A stretch of 64,000 nt of DNA from CAVRQM01 sp963838805 (GTDB lineage Bacteria > Pseudomonadota > Alphaproteobacteria > Acetobacterales > Acetobacteraceae). The notes beneath the pieces were generated by a model, which worked only from the letters and a program-made list of their open reading frames with translations, made no database searches and was not told the origin of the DNA. The translations under genes and the position numbers were made by a program. Shown piece after piece: positions 33,564 to 45,562 of the stretch (within the stretch, counting starts at the first letter, position 1; each line of letters begins with the position of its first letter). The stretch covers positions 62,001-126,000 of the forward strand of contig CAWISK010000015.1 of NCBI GenBank assembly GCA_963838805.1, written 5' to 3'.

Positions 33564-34077
33564 TTACCGAATCGCAAGATATTCCAGCTCCTTCCTCGCC
33601 GCAGCGATGATCTGCCTCGCCAGGATCGGGTTCGTCGCCTTCAAGGCGCGAGCCATGGCGACGCTTCCCACCATCGCCGAGACCAGCGCTAGCGCCCGCT
33701 CGCGAGCGGCTTCGGGCGACGTCGTGTTCGGAATGGCGCGCTGGATCACGTCGACCATCATCTGGAAACCTTCAGCGAACTTGGCGCCGATCGCGGGATC
33801 CTGCCGGCCCACCTCCGAGACACAGGCCGCCAACAGGCAACCCAATCCAACATCCTGAACGTGCGCATCAGAGAGGTAGCTATCCAAATAGGCCGACAGG
33901 GCATCGGGCGTCGTCTCGCCGAGTTCGCGCCAAGCCGCCGCTCCGTCCGCACACGCCTCGCGGCACGCCTCCAGTGCCAAGGCGTCCTTGGACTTGAAGT
34001 GGCCATAGAGCGCTCCCTGGGTCGGCCCGGCTTCACGACTGATGTCCACCACCCCGGCTCCGCTGAACCCGCGCTCC
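33564..34077 (-). pseudogene. TetR-family regulator, 5' end deleted
   Basis: The C-terminal part of a TetR regulator of a type usual next to RND pumps: 'ERGFSGAGVVDISREAGPTQ' and 'GALYGHFKSKDALALEACRE' (helix-turn-helix), then the ligand domain with 'GLGCLLAACVSEVGRQDPAI'. The first 25 or so residues, including the start codon and helix 1, are replaced by the end of an efflux adaptor gene on the other strand. The locus has therefore lost tetR 5', the divergent promoter region and most of the adaptor gene. The approximate junction is the end coordinate given. Confidence 0.75.
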
Positions 34078-34211
34078 TTCGCATCGTGCGCGGCGGCCTG
34101 GAGGCGACCGACCGCATCATCATCGACGGGTTGATGCTGGCCCGCCCGGGCGCCAAGGTCACGCCTGTTCAGGGCGCGATCACGCCCGACCCCGCCGCCG
34201 ATAACGGCTAG
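34078..34211 (+). pseudogene. RND efflux periplasmic adaptor (MFP), C-terminal fragment
   Basis: The last 44 or so codons of a membrane-fusion protein: 'LRIVRGGLEATDRIIIDGLM' and 'ARPGAKVTPVQGAI', ending 12 nt before the RND pump start with an AGGAGGG ribosome site in between. This matches the C-terminus of MexE/AcrA-type adaptors. All upstream coding sequence is gone, directly fused to the truncated tetR on the opposite strand. It shows that the pump once had a normal tetR/adaptor/pump arrangement. Confidence 0.75.
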
Positions 34212-34223
34212 GAGGGCGCGGCA

Positions 34224-37413
<3,190 letters not shown>

Positions 37414-37715
37414 GCCGTTGCTCTGCTTGGAGGCGTCGAAGTTCTGGGCGATCACCCGCGAGCCCTGACGTGATCCTCATGCAGACGCCTGAGCCGGCGC
37501 GGCGGCGAGCATTGCCTCTTTTTGGATTTCACAGCATGGGCGAACCTTAGCTTATGGGGCGCTCGTGGTCGGAGAGGCGGCCCGACGCTGCGACCTTCAA
37601 CCAACTTTTTTGGCCGCGCCGATGAATCCGTGCCGCCCCCGCCGTCTATGCCAATGACGCGGCTTCCCACAAGGAAGCTTTACAACCGGAGAAGCAGGAT
37701 GATTGGAAGTTTGCA
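37414..37715. other. Intergenic gap, nothing identified
   Basis: 302 nt between the RND pump and the DUF3237 gene. No coding frame with family similarity, no clear terminator with a T tract and no repeat was seen. An outer-membrane channel gene, common in this position, is absent. Confidence 0.5.
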
Positions 37716-38156
37716 ATGAGGGGCGAGAAAATTTACGAAATGGACCTCGACCTTACCGGCGTTACGGACTTCGGCGTGAGCATGGACGCCATCACTACCG
37801 GCAAGGAAGCGATTCCACTACACGGCGCCCGGTTCGACCTGGCGGTCGATGGGCGGTACAAGGGCCGCCTCGCGGGCCGCGCGCACGGCGTCGACCATGT
37901 GCGGGTGCGCGCCGATGGTCGCATGGAGCTCGACCTGCACCTGATCATCGAAACCGACGACGGCCATCGGATCGCGGTTTCCGGTGATGGTCAGGCGGCG
38001 CCGCGACCCGGCGAGCCGGTGCTCGACATCTTCGCAAACGTTCGCCTCTCCACAGCCTCCAAAGAATATTCCTGGGTCAATGAGCGGCAGATCTGGGGTG
38101 TGGGGACCGCGAGCCTGGCGACCGGGAAGGTCCTCGCCGAAGGCTTCATGCAGTGA
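37716..38156 (+). CDS. DUF3237 family protein
   Basis: A 146-residue beta-rich protein with 'LDLTGVTDFGVSMDAITTGK', 'FDLAVDGRYKGRLAGRAHGV', 'DHVRVRADGRMELDLHLIIE' and 'FMQ' at the end, the pattern of DUF3237, a single-domain beta-barrel family of unknown function. It starts a cargo string with DUF899 (28 nt downstream). The neighbourhood suggests a stress or detoxification role, but nothing in the sequence proves it. Confidence 0.75.
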   Translation: MRGEKIYEMDLDLTGVTDFGVSMDAITTGKEAIPLHGARFDLAVDGRYKGRLAGRAHGVDHVRVRADGRMELDLHLIIETDDGHRIAVSGDGQAAPRPGEPVLDIFANVRLSTASKEYSWVNERQIWGVGTASLATGKVLAEGFMQ

Positions 38157-38184
38157 AAGCGATCTAGCACTCGAGATTATTGCC

Positions 38185-38868
38185 ATGAACACACCACCGA
38201 TCGTGTCGCCTGAGGCGTGGGAAGCCGCGCGACTTGAGATGCTCGTGAAAGAGAAGGCCTTCACCCGAGCTCGGGACGGGCTGGCCGCCGAGCGTCGGCG
38301 GATGCCGTGGATGCCGGTCGAGAAGACCTATCAATTCGAGGGCCCGAAGGGCAAGGCAAGCCTGCTCGACCTGTTCGAGGGCCGTCGCCAGCTGATCGTC
38401 TACCGCGCCTTCTTCGAGCCTGGGATCGCCGGCTGGCCCGATCGTGCCTGCCTCGGCTGCTCCTTCCATGCGGACCAGGTGGCGCACCTCGCCCATCTGA
38501 ACGCCCGCGACACCACCCTGGCGTGGGCTTCGCGCGCGCCGCAGGCGGACATCCAGCGCATGAAGGCGAAGATGGGCTGGGATATGCCCTGGTACACCTT
38601 GACCGATAGCTTCGACGTCGACTTCGGCGTGGACCAGTGGCACGGCCACAACGTGTTCTTCCACGACGGCGACAAGGTGTTCCGCACCTACTTCATCAAC
38701 GCCCGTGGCGACGAGGCGATGGGGACCACCTGGAGCTACCTCGACCTCGCCCCGCTCGGCCGCCAGGAAACCTGGGAGGACTCGCCGGAAGGCTATCCCC
38801 AGGGCCCGCCTTACAAGTGGTGGAAATGGCACGACCAGGTACCTCGGCCGACGCCGCCCCTGACGTGA
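38185..38868 (+). CDS. DUF899 thioredoxin-like protein
   Basis: A 227-residue DUF899 protein: 'LVKEKAFTRARDGLAAERRR' and 'MPWMPVEKTYQFEGPKG' at the N-terminus, a thioredoxin-fold core with 'CLGCSFHADQVAHLAHLNAR', and 'VFFHDGDKVFRTYFINARGD'. The CLGC pair occupies the place of a redox CXXC motif. Proteins of this family are commonly found with ECF sigma factors and SDRs, as here. Precise function unknown. Confidence 0.85.
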   Translation: MNTPPIVSPEAWEAARLEMLVKEKAFTRARDGLAAERRRMPWMPVEKTYQFEGPKGKASLLDLFEGRRQLIVYRAFFEPGIAGWPDRACLGCSFHADQVAHLAHLNARDTTLAWASRAPQADIQRMKAKMGWDMPWYTLTDSFDVDFGVDQWHGHNVFFHDGDKVFRTYFINARGDEAMGTTWSYLDLAPLGRQETWEDSPEGYPQGPPYKWWKWHDQVPRPTPPLT

Positions 38869-38990
38869 GATGGCACGAGACGGTGGACGCCGGGCGAGGC
38901 GGTAAAGCCTGACCAGAGAGCCCGATTCGGCGACGGAGATGACCGGCCGCACAAGGTATGACCACCAGCGCCCAGCCCAGGAGGAAAGAC

Positions 38991-39254
38991 ATGAGTGAGG
39001 TCCATTCGGGCGCCGTCGGCTGGCTCTCGCTCGCGGCGGCGCCGACCTTCGCGATCATGGCGCTGACGACGGGCATTCTTGGCGGCAGCCCAGGCAATAT
39101 GATCAGCGCGGCCCGCCATGCCTCGCTGTTGGATGGCATGGTCCCGATGTACTTGCTGATGAGCGCCATTCATTCGCCGCCCTGGCTGAAGCTGATCACC
39201 AGCCGATCTGCCGCAGAAGCAGCCTACGGCAAAGGCGGGACCGTGAAGGGTTGA
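38991..39254 (+). CDS. Small membrane protein
   Basis: An 87-residue ORF with a strong AGGAGGAAAG ribosome site and a hydrophobic stretch 'WLSLAAAPTFAIMALTTGIL', then 'MVPMYLLMSAIHSPPWLKLI'. It looks like a two-helix inner-membrane protein. Related small proteins accompany DUF899 genes in other genomes. It is followed by a short overlapping ORF. Confidence 0.65.
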   Translation: MSEVHSGAVGWLSLAAAPTFAIMALTTGILGGSPGNMISAARHASLLDGMVPMYLLMSAIHSPPWLKLITSRSAAEAAYGKGGTVKG

Positions 39255-39255
39255 C

Positions 39256-39393
39256 ATGACGCAGAACGCCAGCACGACGATTGACAGGATCGCGCGGGAA
39301 GCAGGTTGCGCGACGATCGCCACGCGTCTGTTGTCGGGCCGCCGCCGCCGAGCCGACGAATCGTATTTTCGCGAAGGTGGCGTTATTCGGTGA
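39256..39393 (+). CDS. Possible 45-residue ORF coupled to the next gene
   Basis: It starts 1 nt after the preceding stop ('MTQNASTTIDRIAREAGCAT') and ends in GTGA, overlapping the GTG start of the NAD(P)-binding gene by 4 nt. No ribosome site or domain is clear. It may only serve translational coupling or be a relic. Confidence 0.3.
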   Translation: MTQNASTTIDRIAREAGCATIATRLLSGRRRRADESYFREGGVIR

Positions 39394-40061
39394 AACTGTT
39401 TGTCGTAGGAGCGAGCGGCCGAACCGGGAGGTCGGTGGTGAAGCTGGCGATCTCTCGCGAGCACGCTGTTACGGCCATGGTCCGCAAGCCAGGGACGCTG
39501 GACCCACACCAACGCCTGCAAACCGTCGTCGGCAATCCCTTGCGCGTCGACGATTTGGCGCCGGTGCTGGCCGGGCATGACGCCGTCATCTCCTGCCTCG
39601 GGCAGCGCTCCGGCAAGGACGCCATGCTCCTGCGGGACGCCGCAGGCTCCACGCTAGAGGCAATGCGCAGACACGGGGTGAGGCGTTATCTAGTTGTCTC
39701 GCAAGGACTGCTGTTCCCCAACCGCAATCCGATCATTGTGCTGCTACGTCGGATTCTAGCGCGACAAGTCGCCGACTCGACAGCGATGGAGGACCTTGTT
39801 CGGGGGAGCGACGCCGATTGGACGATTGTGCGCCCGCCTCGCCTTCTGGAAGGTGGAGCTGCCCATGGATTTCGCCTGCAAGTTGGCGCACAACCGGCCG
39901 GTGCGTGGGCGATGCAACGCGCCGACCTCGCAGCGTTCCTCGTCGACGAGGCGGAGAACGCAGAGCACGTTGGGGTGACCGTGGGGATTGCTTCGCGGCC
40001 ACCGCTTCGTGCCATTAGGCCCGAACCGATGCGGTCTGTGCCTAAATTGGGTTTTTTCTGA
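39390..40061 (+). CDS. NAD(P)H-binding NmrA-like/SDR_a5 protein
   Basis: A 223-residue atypical SDR: 'KLFVVGASGRTGRSVVKLAI' (dinucleotide-binding GxxGxxG), 'GHDAVISCLGQRS', 'GVRRYLVVSQGLLFPN' and 'SDADWTIVRPPRLLEGG'. Such proteins reduce flavins or act as redox-sensing NAD(P)H binders. I use GTG at 39390, which fits the family start; GAAGGTGG lies upstream. It belongs to the DUF899/SDR/ECF cargo string. Confidence 0.8.
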   Translation: MKLFVVGASGRTGRSVVKLAISREHAVTAMVRKPGTLDPHQRLQTVVGNPLRVDDLAPVLAGHDAVISCLGQRSGKDAMLLRDAAGSTLEAMRRHGVRRYLVVSQGLLFPNRNPIIVLLRRILARQVADSTAMEDLVRGSDADWTIVRPPRLLEGGAAHGFRLQVGAQPAGAWAMQRADLAAFLVDEAENAEHVGVTVGIASRPPLRAIRPEPMRSVPKLGFF

Positions 40062-40125
40062 TCCGCTGATGAAATTCGATCCGACGGGCCGTCATAGCCT
40101 ACAGGCCCCTTCGGTGGAGACGAAC

Positions 40126-40876
40126 ATGCAGAGCCTGGTCGGTAAGAGCGTGATCGTATTGGGAGCGAGTCGCGGGCTCGGCGCGATGATCGCACAACGA
40201 GCCGCCTCGGAAGGCGCCCGCACCCTGGCGGTCGCGCGGCGGCGCCTCTGGCTCGACGAACTCGCCCGGAATACCGGCAACGTCGATGTCCTCGAACTCG
40301 ATGTTTCGGAGGAGGGTGCCCCGGAGAGGGTGTTCAGCGAGCGCGTCCCTACCTTGCTCGTGGTCTGCGGCGGAGCCCGGCCTCACGCAGCCCCTATCCA
40401 CGAGATGAACTGGGAGCAGTTCTCAGCCAACTGGGAGAACGACGTCAAAGCCTCGTTCCTCTTCTGCAAAGCCTCACTTGCGAAGCCATTGGCACCGGGT
40501 TCGGTGGTCATCCTGGTATCGAGCGGCGCCGCCTTGAACGGATCGCCCGTGTCGGGCGGATACGCGGGCGCGAAACGGATGCAGATGCTAATAGCCAACT
40601 ACTGCCAGAAGGAGTTCTGATCGGCTGGGCCTGGGGATTCGGTTCCTCGCGCTCGCGCCGGCGATGATCATGCCCGGCACGGAGTTCGGCAGGCACGCGG
40701 TCGAGGGTTATGCAAAATATCTCGGCATGCCGATCGCCGACTTCATAAGCAGCATGAGGTCGCCCCAAAGTCCGGAAGATGTCGTTGCGGCGGTGTTCGA
40801 GATCGCCGCCCATCCCGACGCTCACGAGGGGAGTGTGTTCAAGATTGCCAGCGATGGGATCGCGAGGGTACAGTGA
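40126..40876 (+). pseudogene. Short-chain dehydrogenase, one +1 frameshift
   Basis: About 250 residues if repaired. 'KSVIVLGASRGLGAMIAQRA' gives the GxxxGxG cofactor site, 'SVVILVSSGAALNGSPVSGG' the catalytic Ser and 'YAGAKRMQM' the YxxxK pair. An extra T near 40617 makes a premature TGA; the next frame continues 'LGLGIRFLALAPAMIMPGTE' and 'AVFEIAAHPDAHEGSVFKI'. The stop overlaps the ECF sigma gene. Substrate unknown; a sequencing error may explain the break. Confidence 0.75.
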
Positions 40877-41930
40877 TGCTCATGGCGCGATCAGGCTGTA
40901 TTGTCATGCCAATCGAAGGCGCGCCGGCCATAACAGCGACGGCCACGAACTCCTTCAGTCGGGACGCATTCGTGCAATTGGCAGAGCCCTACCGGCGGCA
41001 GATCAAGGCGCACTGCTATCGCATGACGGGGTCGCTGCACGAGGCGGAAGACCTCGTTCAAGAGACATACCTTCGCGCCTGGCGTGCCTTCGAAAGCTTC
41101 CAGGGGCGCGGATCGCTGAAGGCCTGGCTCCATCAGATCGCGACGCGAGTCTGCCTAGACGCCATCGCGCAGCGCAGGAAGGTCCGGAGGCTGCTGCCCG
41201 AGGCGATCTTCCCGCCTGCGACCGCGGTGCCGACTGGCCAGCCTCCCGCTGACATCGCCTGGCTCGAGCCCTATCCAAACTCTGAGGTGGACGATGTCGC
41301 CGACGAAGCTCCCAACGCCGAGGCGCAATACCTGCAACGCGAGTCCGTGCGTCTGGCGTTCGTCGCGGCGCTCCAGTATCTGCCCCCCGTCAGCGCGCGG
41401 TGCTGCTGCTCATCGACGTGCTGGGTTGGTCTTCCGTCGAGACCGCTTCGCTCATCGGCAGCTCCACAGCGTCCGTCAACAGCGCCCTGCAGCGCGCACG
41501 GTCGACGCTTGGGAGTAGGTACACGCCGAACGCGTCAATCGAGCCGCTGCGCTTGCACGATCAAAGCACGCTCCTTGAGCGTTACGTGCGCGCTTGGGAA
41601 GGCAAGGACCTCGAAGGCTTTGTCGCTCTTTTGAAGGAAGAAGCAACCTACGCCATGCCGCCTTGGCCCCATTGGTACTGTGGCCGCGACGCGATACGAA
41701 GCTTCTTTGCTACCGTGTGGCCGCAGTACGGACGTTTCCGCCTCCTGCCGACGCGTGCAAACGGCCAGCCGGCCTTCGCACTTTACGTCGAAGGCAAAGA
41801 GGGTGGATGGCGCGCGCATTCGTTGCAAATGCTAGAAAGCGACGGTGAGCTCATCTCAAGGCTGACATTATTTATGCGGCCGCTGGGCACGGCGCTGTTC
41901 CCGGCGTTCGGGCTTCCTGACGACCTTAAG
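40876..41930 (+). pseudogene. ECF sigma factor with SnoaL-like tail, frameshifted and cut at its 3' end
   Basis: Region 2 is 'QIKAHCYRMTGSLHEAEDLV' and 'QETYLRAWRAFESFQGRGSL'. A C is missing in the C-run near 41387 (six present, seven expected), after which the frame gives region 4 'LLLIDVLGWSSVETASLIGS' and 'STASVNSALQRARSTL'. A SnoaL-like C-terminal domain follows ('ERYVRAWEGKDLEGFVALLK'), as in SigJ-like group factors. The normal ending is lost: after 'FGLPDDL' the sequence switches to an integrase fragment. It probably controlled the neighbouring redox genes. Confidence 0.75.
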
Positions 41931-41931
41931 A

Positions 41932-42090
41932 ATGCATCGCCACGGGATGGCAGTGGACCTGCTCCACCACGGCGTCGATCCAGCGGTGATCGCGCTCTGG
42001 CCGGGTTACGAGAACGTCGAGACCACCCCGATCTACATCCATGCCGACATGCGGATGAAGAAGAAGGCGCTCGCTCGCGTCGCCGCTCCG
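41932..42090 (+). mobile_element. Tyrosine recombinase C-terminal fragment
   Basis: The frame reads 'MHRHGMAVDLLHHGVDPAVI', 'ALWPGYENVETTPIYIHADM' and 'RMKKKALARVAAP'. This is the last box of XerC/XerD-like transposon recombinases, with Gly-Tyr in place of the usual Gly-His and the catalytic Tyr retained in 'PIYIHAD'. Upstream coding sequence is absent. It is spliced onto the 3' end of the ECF sigma gene and reads in frame into the patatin gene. Confidence 0.65.
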
Positions 42091-42141
42091 CCCCGCGTTT
42101 TTAGAAGGGCTCTGACTATCGAGAGATTGAATGGCGGGCAG

Positions 42142-43059
42142 ATGGTTCACAAAAACGTTGCTCTGGTTCTCGGTGGTGGTGGGGCTGCCGGAAATGCGTG
42201 GCTGATCGGCTTCATTGCAGGTTTGGCCGAAGCTGGCGTCGATTTGACAGAGGCCGCCGATCTGGTGGTCGGCACCTCGTCCGGCGCCACCGCGGCGGCT
42301 CATGTGCGCAGCGGTATACCGCCAGCCGAACTATTGGCTTCGGTGCTGTCTCCGCCGGTTCAACCGGTCGGACAGAACCGGGCACAGCCGCCGTCCTTGC
42401 CGATGGCCGCGGTGTTCGAACGGATGCGCGCCATCTCCGCCGCCGCCACCTCGGCAGCCGATCTACGACGTGCGATGGGCGCGTTCGGGTTGGAGAGCGA
42501 CGCCATACTCGGATCCGCGGCGGCGGAACAGCGGCGCGCAATGGTCGCCGCCAGGTTACCTCGCACTGACTGGCCGGACAGGCCGATGATCGTGGTGGCC
42601 GTCGACGCGCATACCGGCGAGCTGGCTGCGTTCGACCGCAATTCCGGCGTCGACCTGGTGGACGCGGTCATCGCGAGCACCGCGCTGCCCGGTCTGACCC
42701 CCACGCACAGCATCAACGGTGCTCGCTACATCAACGGCGGCGTGCGCTCCAGCGAAAACGCCGACCTTGCTTCGGACTATGCGAACGTCGTGGTGGTCTC
42801 GCCGTTCGGCGGACGGAGCGGGCCACTACCGGAAGGACAGTTCCAAGGCCTGCGCAGAAAACCGGAATGGGGGGCGGACTTGGCAAGCCAGGTCGAGGCC
42901 CTGCGCAAGCAGGGCAGCCGCGTTGAGGTGATCACACCGGACGCCGATTTCCGAGCCGCAATGGGCACGAACCAGATGGATCTGGCGACCCGCATCCCCG
43001 CCGCCCGTGCCGGTTTCGACCAAGGCAAGCAGGAGGCGACTCGCCTGAAGTTCCTCTGA
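42142..43059 (+). CDS. Patatin-like phospholipase with Asn in place of the dyad Asp
   Basis: A 305-residue patatin: oxyanion motif 'LVLGGGGAAGNAWLIGF' (residues 8-24), nucleophile elbow 'GTSSG' with Ser46, and the C-terminal 'RYINGGVRSSENADLA' at 196-211. In active patatins the last motif is D-G-G/A; here residue 198 is Asn, which would remove the catalytic Asp unless another residue substitutes. The start at 42142 is chosen because upstream codons belong to the recombinase fragment. Lipid acyl-hydrolase fold is clear; activity is uncertain. Confidence 0.8.
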   Translation: MVHKNVALVLGGGGAAGNAWLIGFIAGLAEAGVDLTEAADLVVGTSSGATAAAHVRSGIPPAELLASVLSPPVQPVGQNRAQPPSLPMAAVFERMRAISAAATSAADLRRAMGAFGLESDAILGSAAAEQRRAMVAARLPRTDWPDRPMIVVAVDAHTGELAAFDRNSGVDLVDAVIASTALPGLTPTHSINGARYINGGVRSSENADLASDYANVVVVSPFGGRSGPLPEGQFQGLRRKPEWGADLASQVEALRKQGSRVEVITPDADFRAAMGTNQMDLATRIPAARAGFDQGKQEATRLKFL

Positions 43060-43214
43060 CGATTGCGCGCCGACGCTCAGCGCTACACCGTCTTCTGTGA
43101 AGAGCCGCTATTCCCAGGGCCTTGGAAATCCGATTCCTGAGGTGCGCCGAATCGGAAAATTGGAGGCGGCGGCCGGATCCGCCATTCTCGCGTTACCCGC
43201 ATTCTTAGCGGAGG

Positions 43215-43649
43215 TCAGAGCTGTTTTTCCGCTCGCATCGATGGAGTGAAGGTGATCCCGACCAGCAATCCTTCTGGCGCCAAGAAACGGCTGACGGTCT
43301 GGCCCCATGGCTCTTTCTTGTTCTTGACCAGCATTCGATAGCCTCGCGATTCGAGTTCGGTCGTTGCCCTTTCTACGCTCTCAACGTCAAACTCGAGCCA
43401 GGCTTGTGGCAAAGGAATCTCGTCCGGCCAAGAGTTTTCTCCAAAGCAGGACTGCGCTGCTTGGGAAAGCGGCCACAGAGCGAAGCTATTCGCGCCTTTC
43501 AGCGCCTCCGTATGAAGATAGCCGCCATTTTCCTCCTTGAAGTCGATACCGAGCAGTTGGTGGTAGAGCTTGCGGCTGGTGGTCGCCTCTCGGACGATCG
43601 GACCAAAGCCCGCGACGAACAGAACCTTGACTCCCGCGACTTGCTCCAT
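43215..43649 (-). CDS. VOC/glyoxalase-fold protein
   Basis: A 144-residue vicinal-oxygen-chelate protein: 'KLYHQLLGIDFKEENGGYLH', 'QAWLEFDVESVERATTELES' and 'GYRMLVKNKKEPWGQTVSRF', ending 'LLVGITFTPSM'. The start at 43649 has AGGAG 6 nt upstream. VOC proteins include glyoxalases, dioxygenases and fosfomycin- or bleomycin-resistance proteins. The substrate is not evident. It lies 79 nt downstream of the AraC regulator in the same direction and is probably under its control. Confidence 0.8.
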   Translation of the reverse strand: MEQVAGVKVLFVAGFGPIVREATTSRKLYHQLLGIDFKEENGGYLHTEALKGANSFALWPLSQAAQSCFGENSWPDEIPLPQAWLEFDVESVERATTELESRGYRMLVKNKKEPWGQTVSRFLAPEGLLVGITFTPSMRAEKQL

Positions 43650-43728
43650 GGTGTCTCCTATACACACAACGAATCCTGTCTCTTCTGCGAAAGTGGCCGG
43701 CAATTTGTTCGTGCCGACGGGAGGCACG

Positions 43729-44550
43729 CTAGTCCATAGGCGAGACGCGGGTCTTGAATAAATCGGACATGCTCAGCGTGCATCTGTCCGACCGCAGCAG
43801 CGCCGTCGGGGGACACTTGGCAAAGCGCTGAACCTCGCGCGTCATGTGCGCCTGATCGGCATATCCCGCGTCCGCGGCAAGTTCTGCGAGACGCTGGTAG
43901 ACATCTGTTGCGCGGGCTAGGCCCAGAAGGTGTTGGAACCGCAGGATGGACTGAAACATCTTCGGTCCGTAGCCAACAGTGGCCACGAACCGGCGCTGCA
44001 AATGTCGATTGCTGATCCCCATCCATTGGCTGAGTTGCTCAACCCGGCCATGTGGGTACTGTGCCAACCAGCGGATGCCGGCCACAACAGCTTCGTCGAC
44101 TGGATGGTCAAACCCAAGCTCCTTGAGGAGAGCTTGAGCTAGTACCGACAACCGTTCCGGCTGATTGGGCTCACCGTAGATGCTGGCGAATCGCTTACGC
44201 TTCGCCCCCCACACATCGGCAAGCGGCACGGAACTGTTGCGAAGCTCGACTGCCGGCACACCGAGCATGCTGGGTGCGCGGCCCGGATGAAAACGCGCGC
44301 CAACAATCGTTGTACCGACCGCCAGAGTAACTGCGAAGGGCGCTGTCCAGGGACCCACCACCATAGGTGGATCATCGTTGATGAAAACGATGTCGACGCA
44401 CCCGTCAGGCAGGACCCAATGCCGGTAGTCGCCCCGCAAGCCGACGATCCGCTGAGTCCAAAGACACAAAAAGCGGGATGCGAGCCGTGGCGGAACCGGG
44501 AATTCCCGGTACTCTGAAAAAGCCTCGTGCGAATGCCGGTCGCGGTTCAT
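43729..44550 (-). CDS. AraC-family regulator (DUF6597 N-terminus)
   Basis: A 273-residue regulator. The N-terminal DUF6597-like sensor has 'WVLPDGCVDIVFINDDPPMV' and 'GARFHPGRAPSMLGVPAVEL'. The C-terminal AraC domain has 'VEQLSQWMGISNRHLQRRFV' and 'LAELAADAGYADQAHMTREV'. I start at 44550; a longer frame to 44628 lacks support. It reads towards the VOC gene and likely regulates it, a common pairing. Confidence 0.8.
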   Translation of the reverse strand: MNRDRHSHEAFSEYREFPVPPRLASRFLCLWTQRIVGLRGDYRHWVLPDGCVDIVFINDDPPMVVGPWTAPFAVTLAVGTTIVGARFHPGRAPSMLGVPAVELRNSSVPLADVWGAKRKRFASIYGEPNQPERLSVLAQALLKELGFDHPVDEAVVAGIRWLAQYPHGRVEQLSQWMGISNRHLQRRFVATVGYGPKMFQSILRFQHLLGLARATDVYQRLAELAADAGYADQAHMTREVQRFAKCPPTALLRSDRCTLSMSDLFKTRVSPMD

Positions 44551-45050
44551 CGCAGTTCCCGAAACACGAAATGCAGGCAGCGTCCCCGGTCGGACCTTAC
44601 CGTAAGGCGGGACTTGTGGGATGGCCACCGAGTTTGTGCCTTCGTCAAGCCTGGGGTCTTCTCTTTCGGCGGGATGTCGCAGCCCGGTCCGCCCCGACCA
44701 TGCGCACTTCAGGAGCCGGCTGCTCCGCGTTCGGGCACGCTTGGAACTCGTGACGCTGGCGGGATCGTCTACCCGTTGCGAGGACGACCGGCCCGGATGT
44801 CTCTGTCACGCCGCGTCGGCAATCGCTACGCCGGCGTTTCCGGCGTGCAGGAGACTGTCGCAATCCCGCCCGTTCGCCGCCGTTCCTGCGCGACTGCAAG
44901 TGTCTCTGCGCCGGTCATGGCCGGTGTCTTGCCGTCTGGCTCCGAGCGTCGCCACGTGTCGTCCCGGTCCGTTCGGGTGGCGCGCGCCACGCGTCCTCGG
45001 ATGGCCTGATCTGGCCGAAGGACGGCTGCGCCTCGATCGCCCATGACGCA
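44551..45050. other. Intergenic region before the DUF736 leader
   Basis: About 500 nt between the AraC gene and the structured leader of DUF736. Open frames exist on both strands but show no family similarity, no good ribosome site and GC-shadow composition. The junction between cargo and the second element-backbone block should lie here, but I see no direct repeat or IS end. Confidence 0.4.
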
Positions 45051-45052
45051 AC

Positions 45053-45207
45053 GGCGGCCGGCAACTTTCTTCCCCTGGCGGCAAGCCGCCATTCCTCGCG
45101 AGGCAAGAAAGCCGCCGGCCGCCATCCTCCGCTGCGCTGCGGCCCTGGCGGGTGCGTCGTCGATCGCCTCCGGCCGGACGATCGCCATCGAGGCCGCGAT
45201 GGGCGCG
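45053..45207 (+). ncRNA. Long structured leader, copy B
   Basis: GGCGGCCGGC-aa-CTTTCTT (45053-45071) pairs with AAGAAAG-cc-GCCGGCCGCC (45105-45123), enclosing GGCGGCAAGCCGCC and the box ATTCCTCGCG. Then come CCATCCTCCGCTGCGCTGCGG (from 45122) and GGCCGCGATGGGCGCG (45192-45207), 28 nt before the DUF736 start. Boxes and order match copy A at 27906. The main stem differs in sequence but keeps pairing, and the last box is identical in 16 of 16 bases. Confidence 0.65.
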
Positions 45208-45235
45208 ACCCGATACACGGACAGGAGAGACGACC

Positions 45236-45544
45236 ATGGCGACCATCGGCACCTTCACCAAGACGGCCGACACCTTCACCGGCGCGGTCAAGACCCTCAG
45301 CATCAACGCGAAGACCACGATCAAGCCGGCCGAGAAGAGCAGCGACAAGGCCCCTGACTACCGCGTGTTCGCGGGCAGCGTGGAATTCGGCGCCGCCTGG
45401 AAGAAGACCTCCAACGAGGGCCGGCACTACCTCTCGGTCAAGCTGGACGATCCGAGCTTCCCCGCGCCGATCTACGCCACCCTGGTCGAAGGCGAGGAGG
45501 CCGACACCCACACACTGATCTGGTCACGCCGGAACGGCGACTGA
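45236..45544 (+). CDS. DUF736 family protein
   Basis: A 102-residue protein starting 'MATIGTFTKTADTFTGAVKT' with 'YRVFAGSVEFGAAWKKTSNE' and 'YLSVKLDDPSFPAPIYATLV', the DUF736 signature. It is one of the most constant small genes of alphaproteobacterial conjugative elements; its function is unknown. An ACAGGAGAG ribosome site is present. It ends just before a clear intrinsic terminator and is convergent with an XRE gene. Confidence 0.9.
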   Translation: MATIGTFTKTADTFTGAVKTLSINAKTTIKPAEKSSDKAPDYRVFAGSVEFGAAWKKTSNEGRHYLSVKLDDPSFPAPIYATLVEGEEADTHTLIWSRRNGD

Positions 45545-45562
45545 TCCGGACCGCGCACCTCC

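Noticed and set aside
39257..39390. Truncated regulator upstream of the NAD(P)-binding gene
   Set aside because: The 45 residues do not match a helix-turn-helix family well; kept only as a low-confidence small ORF.
44527..45046. 140-160-codon plus-strand frames before DUF736
   Set aside because: Two overlapping frames, neither with a domain, codon pattern or ribosome site; the region ends in a structured leader.
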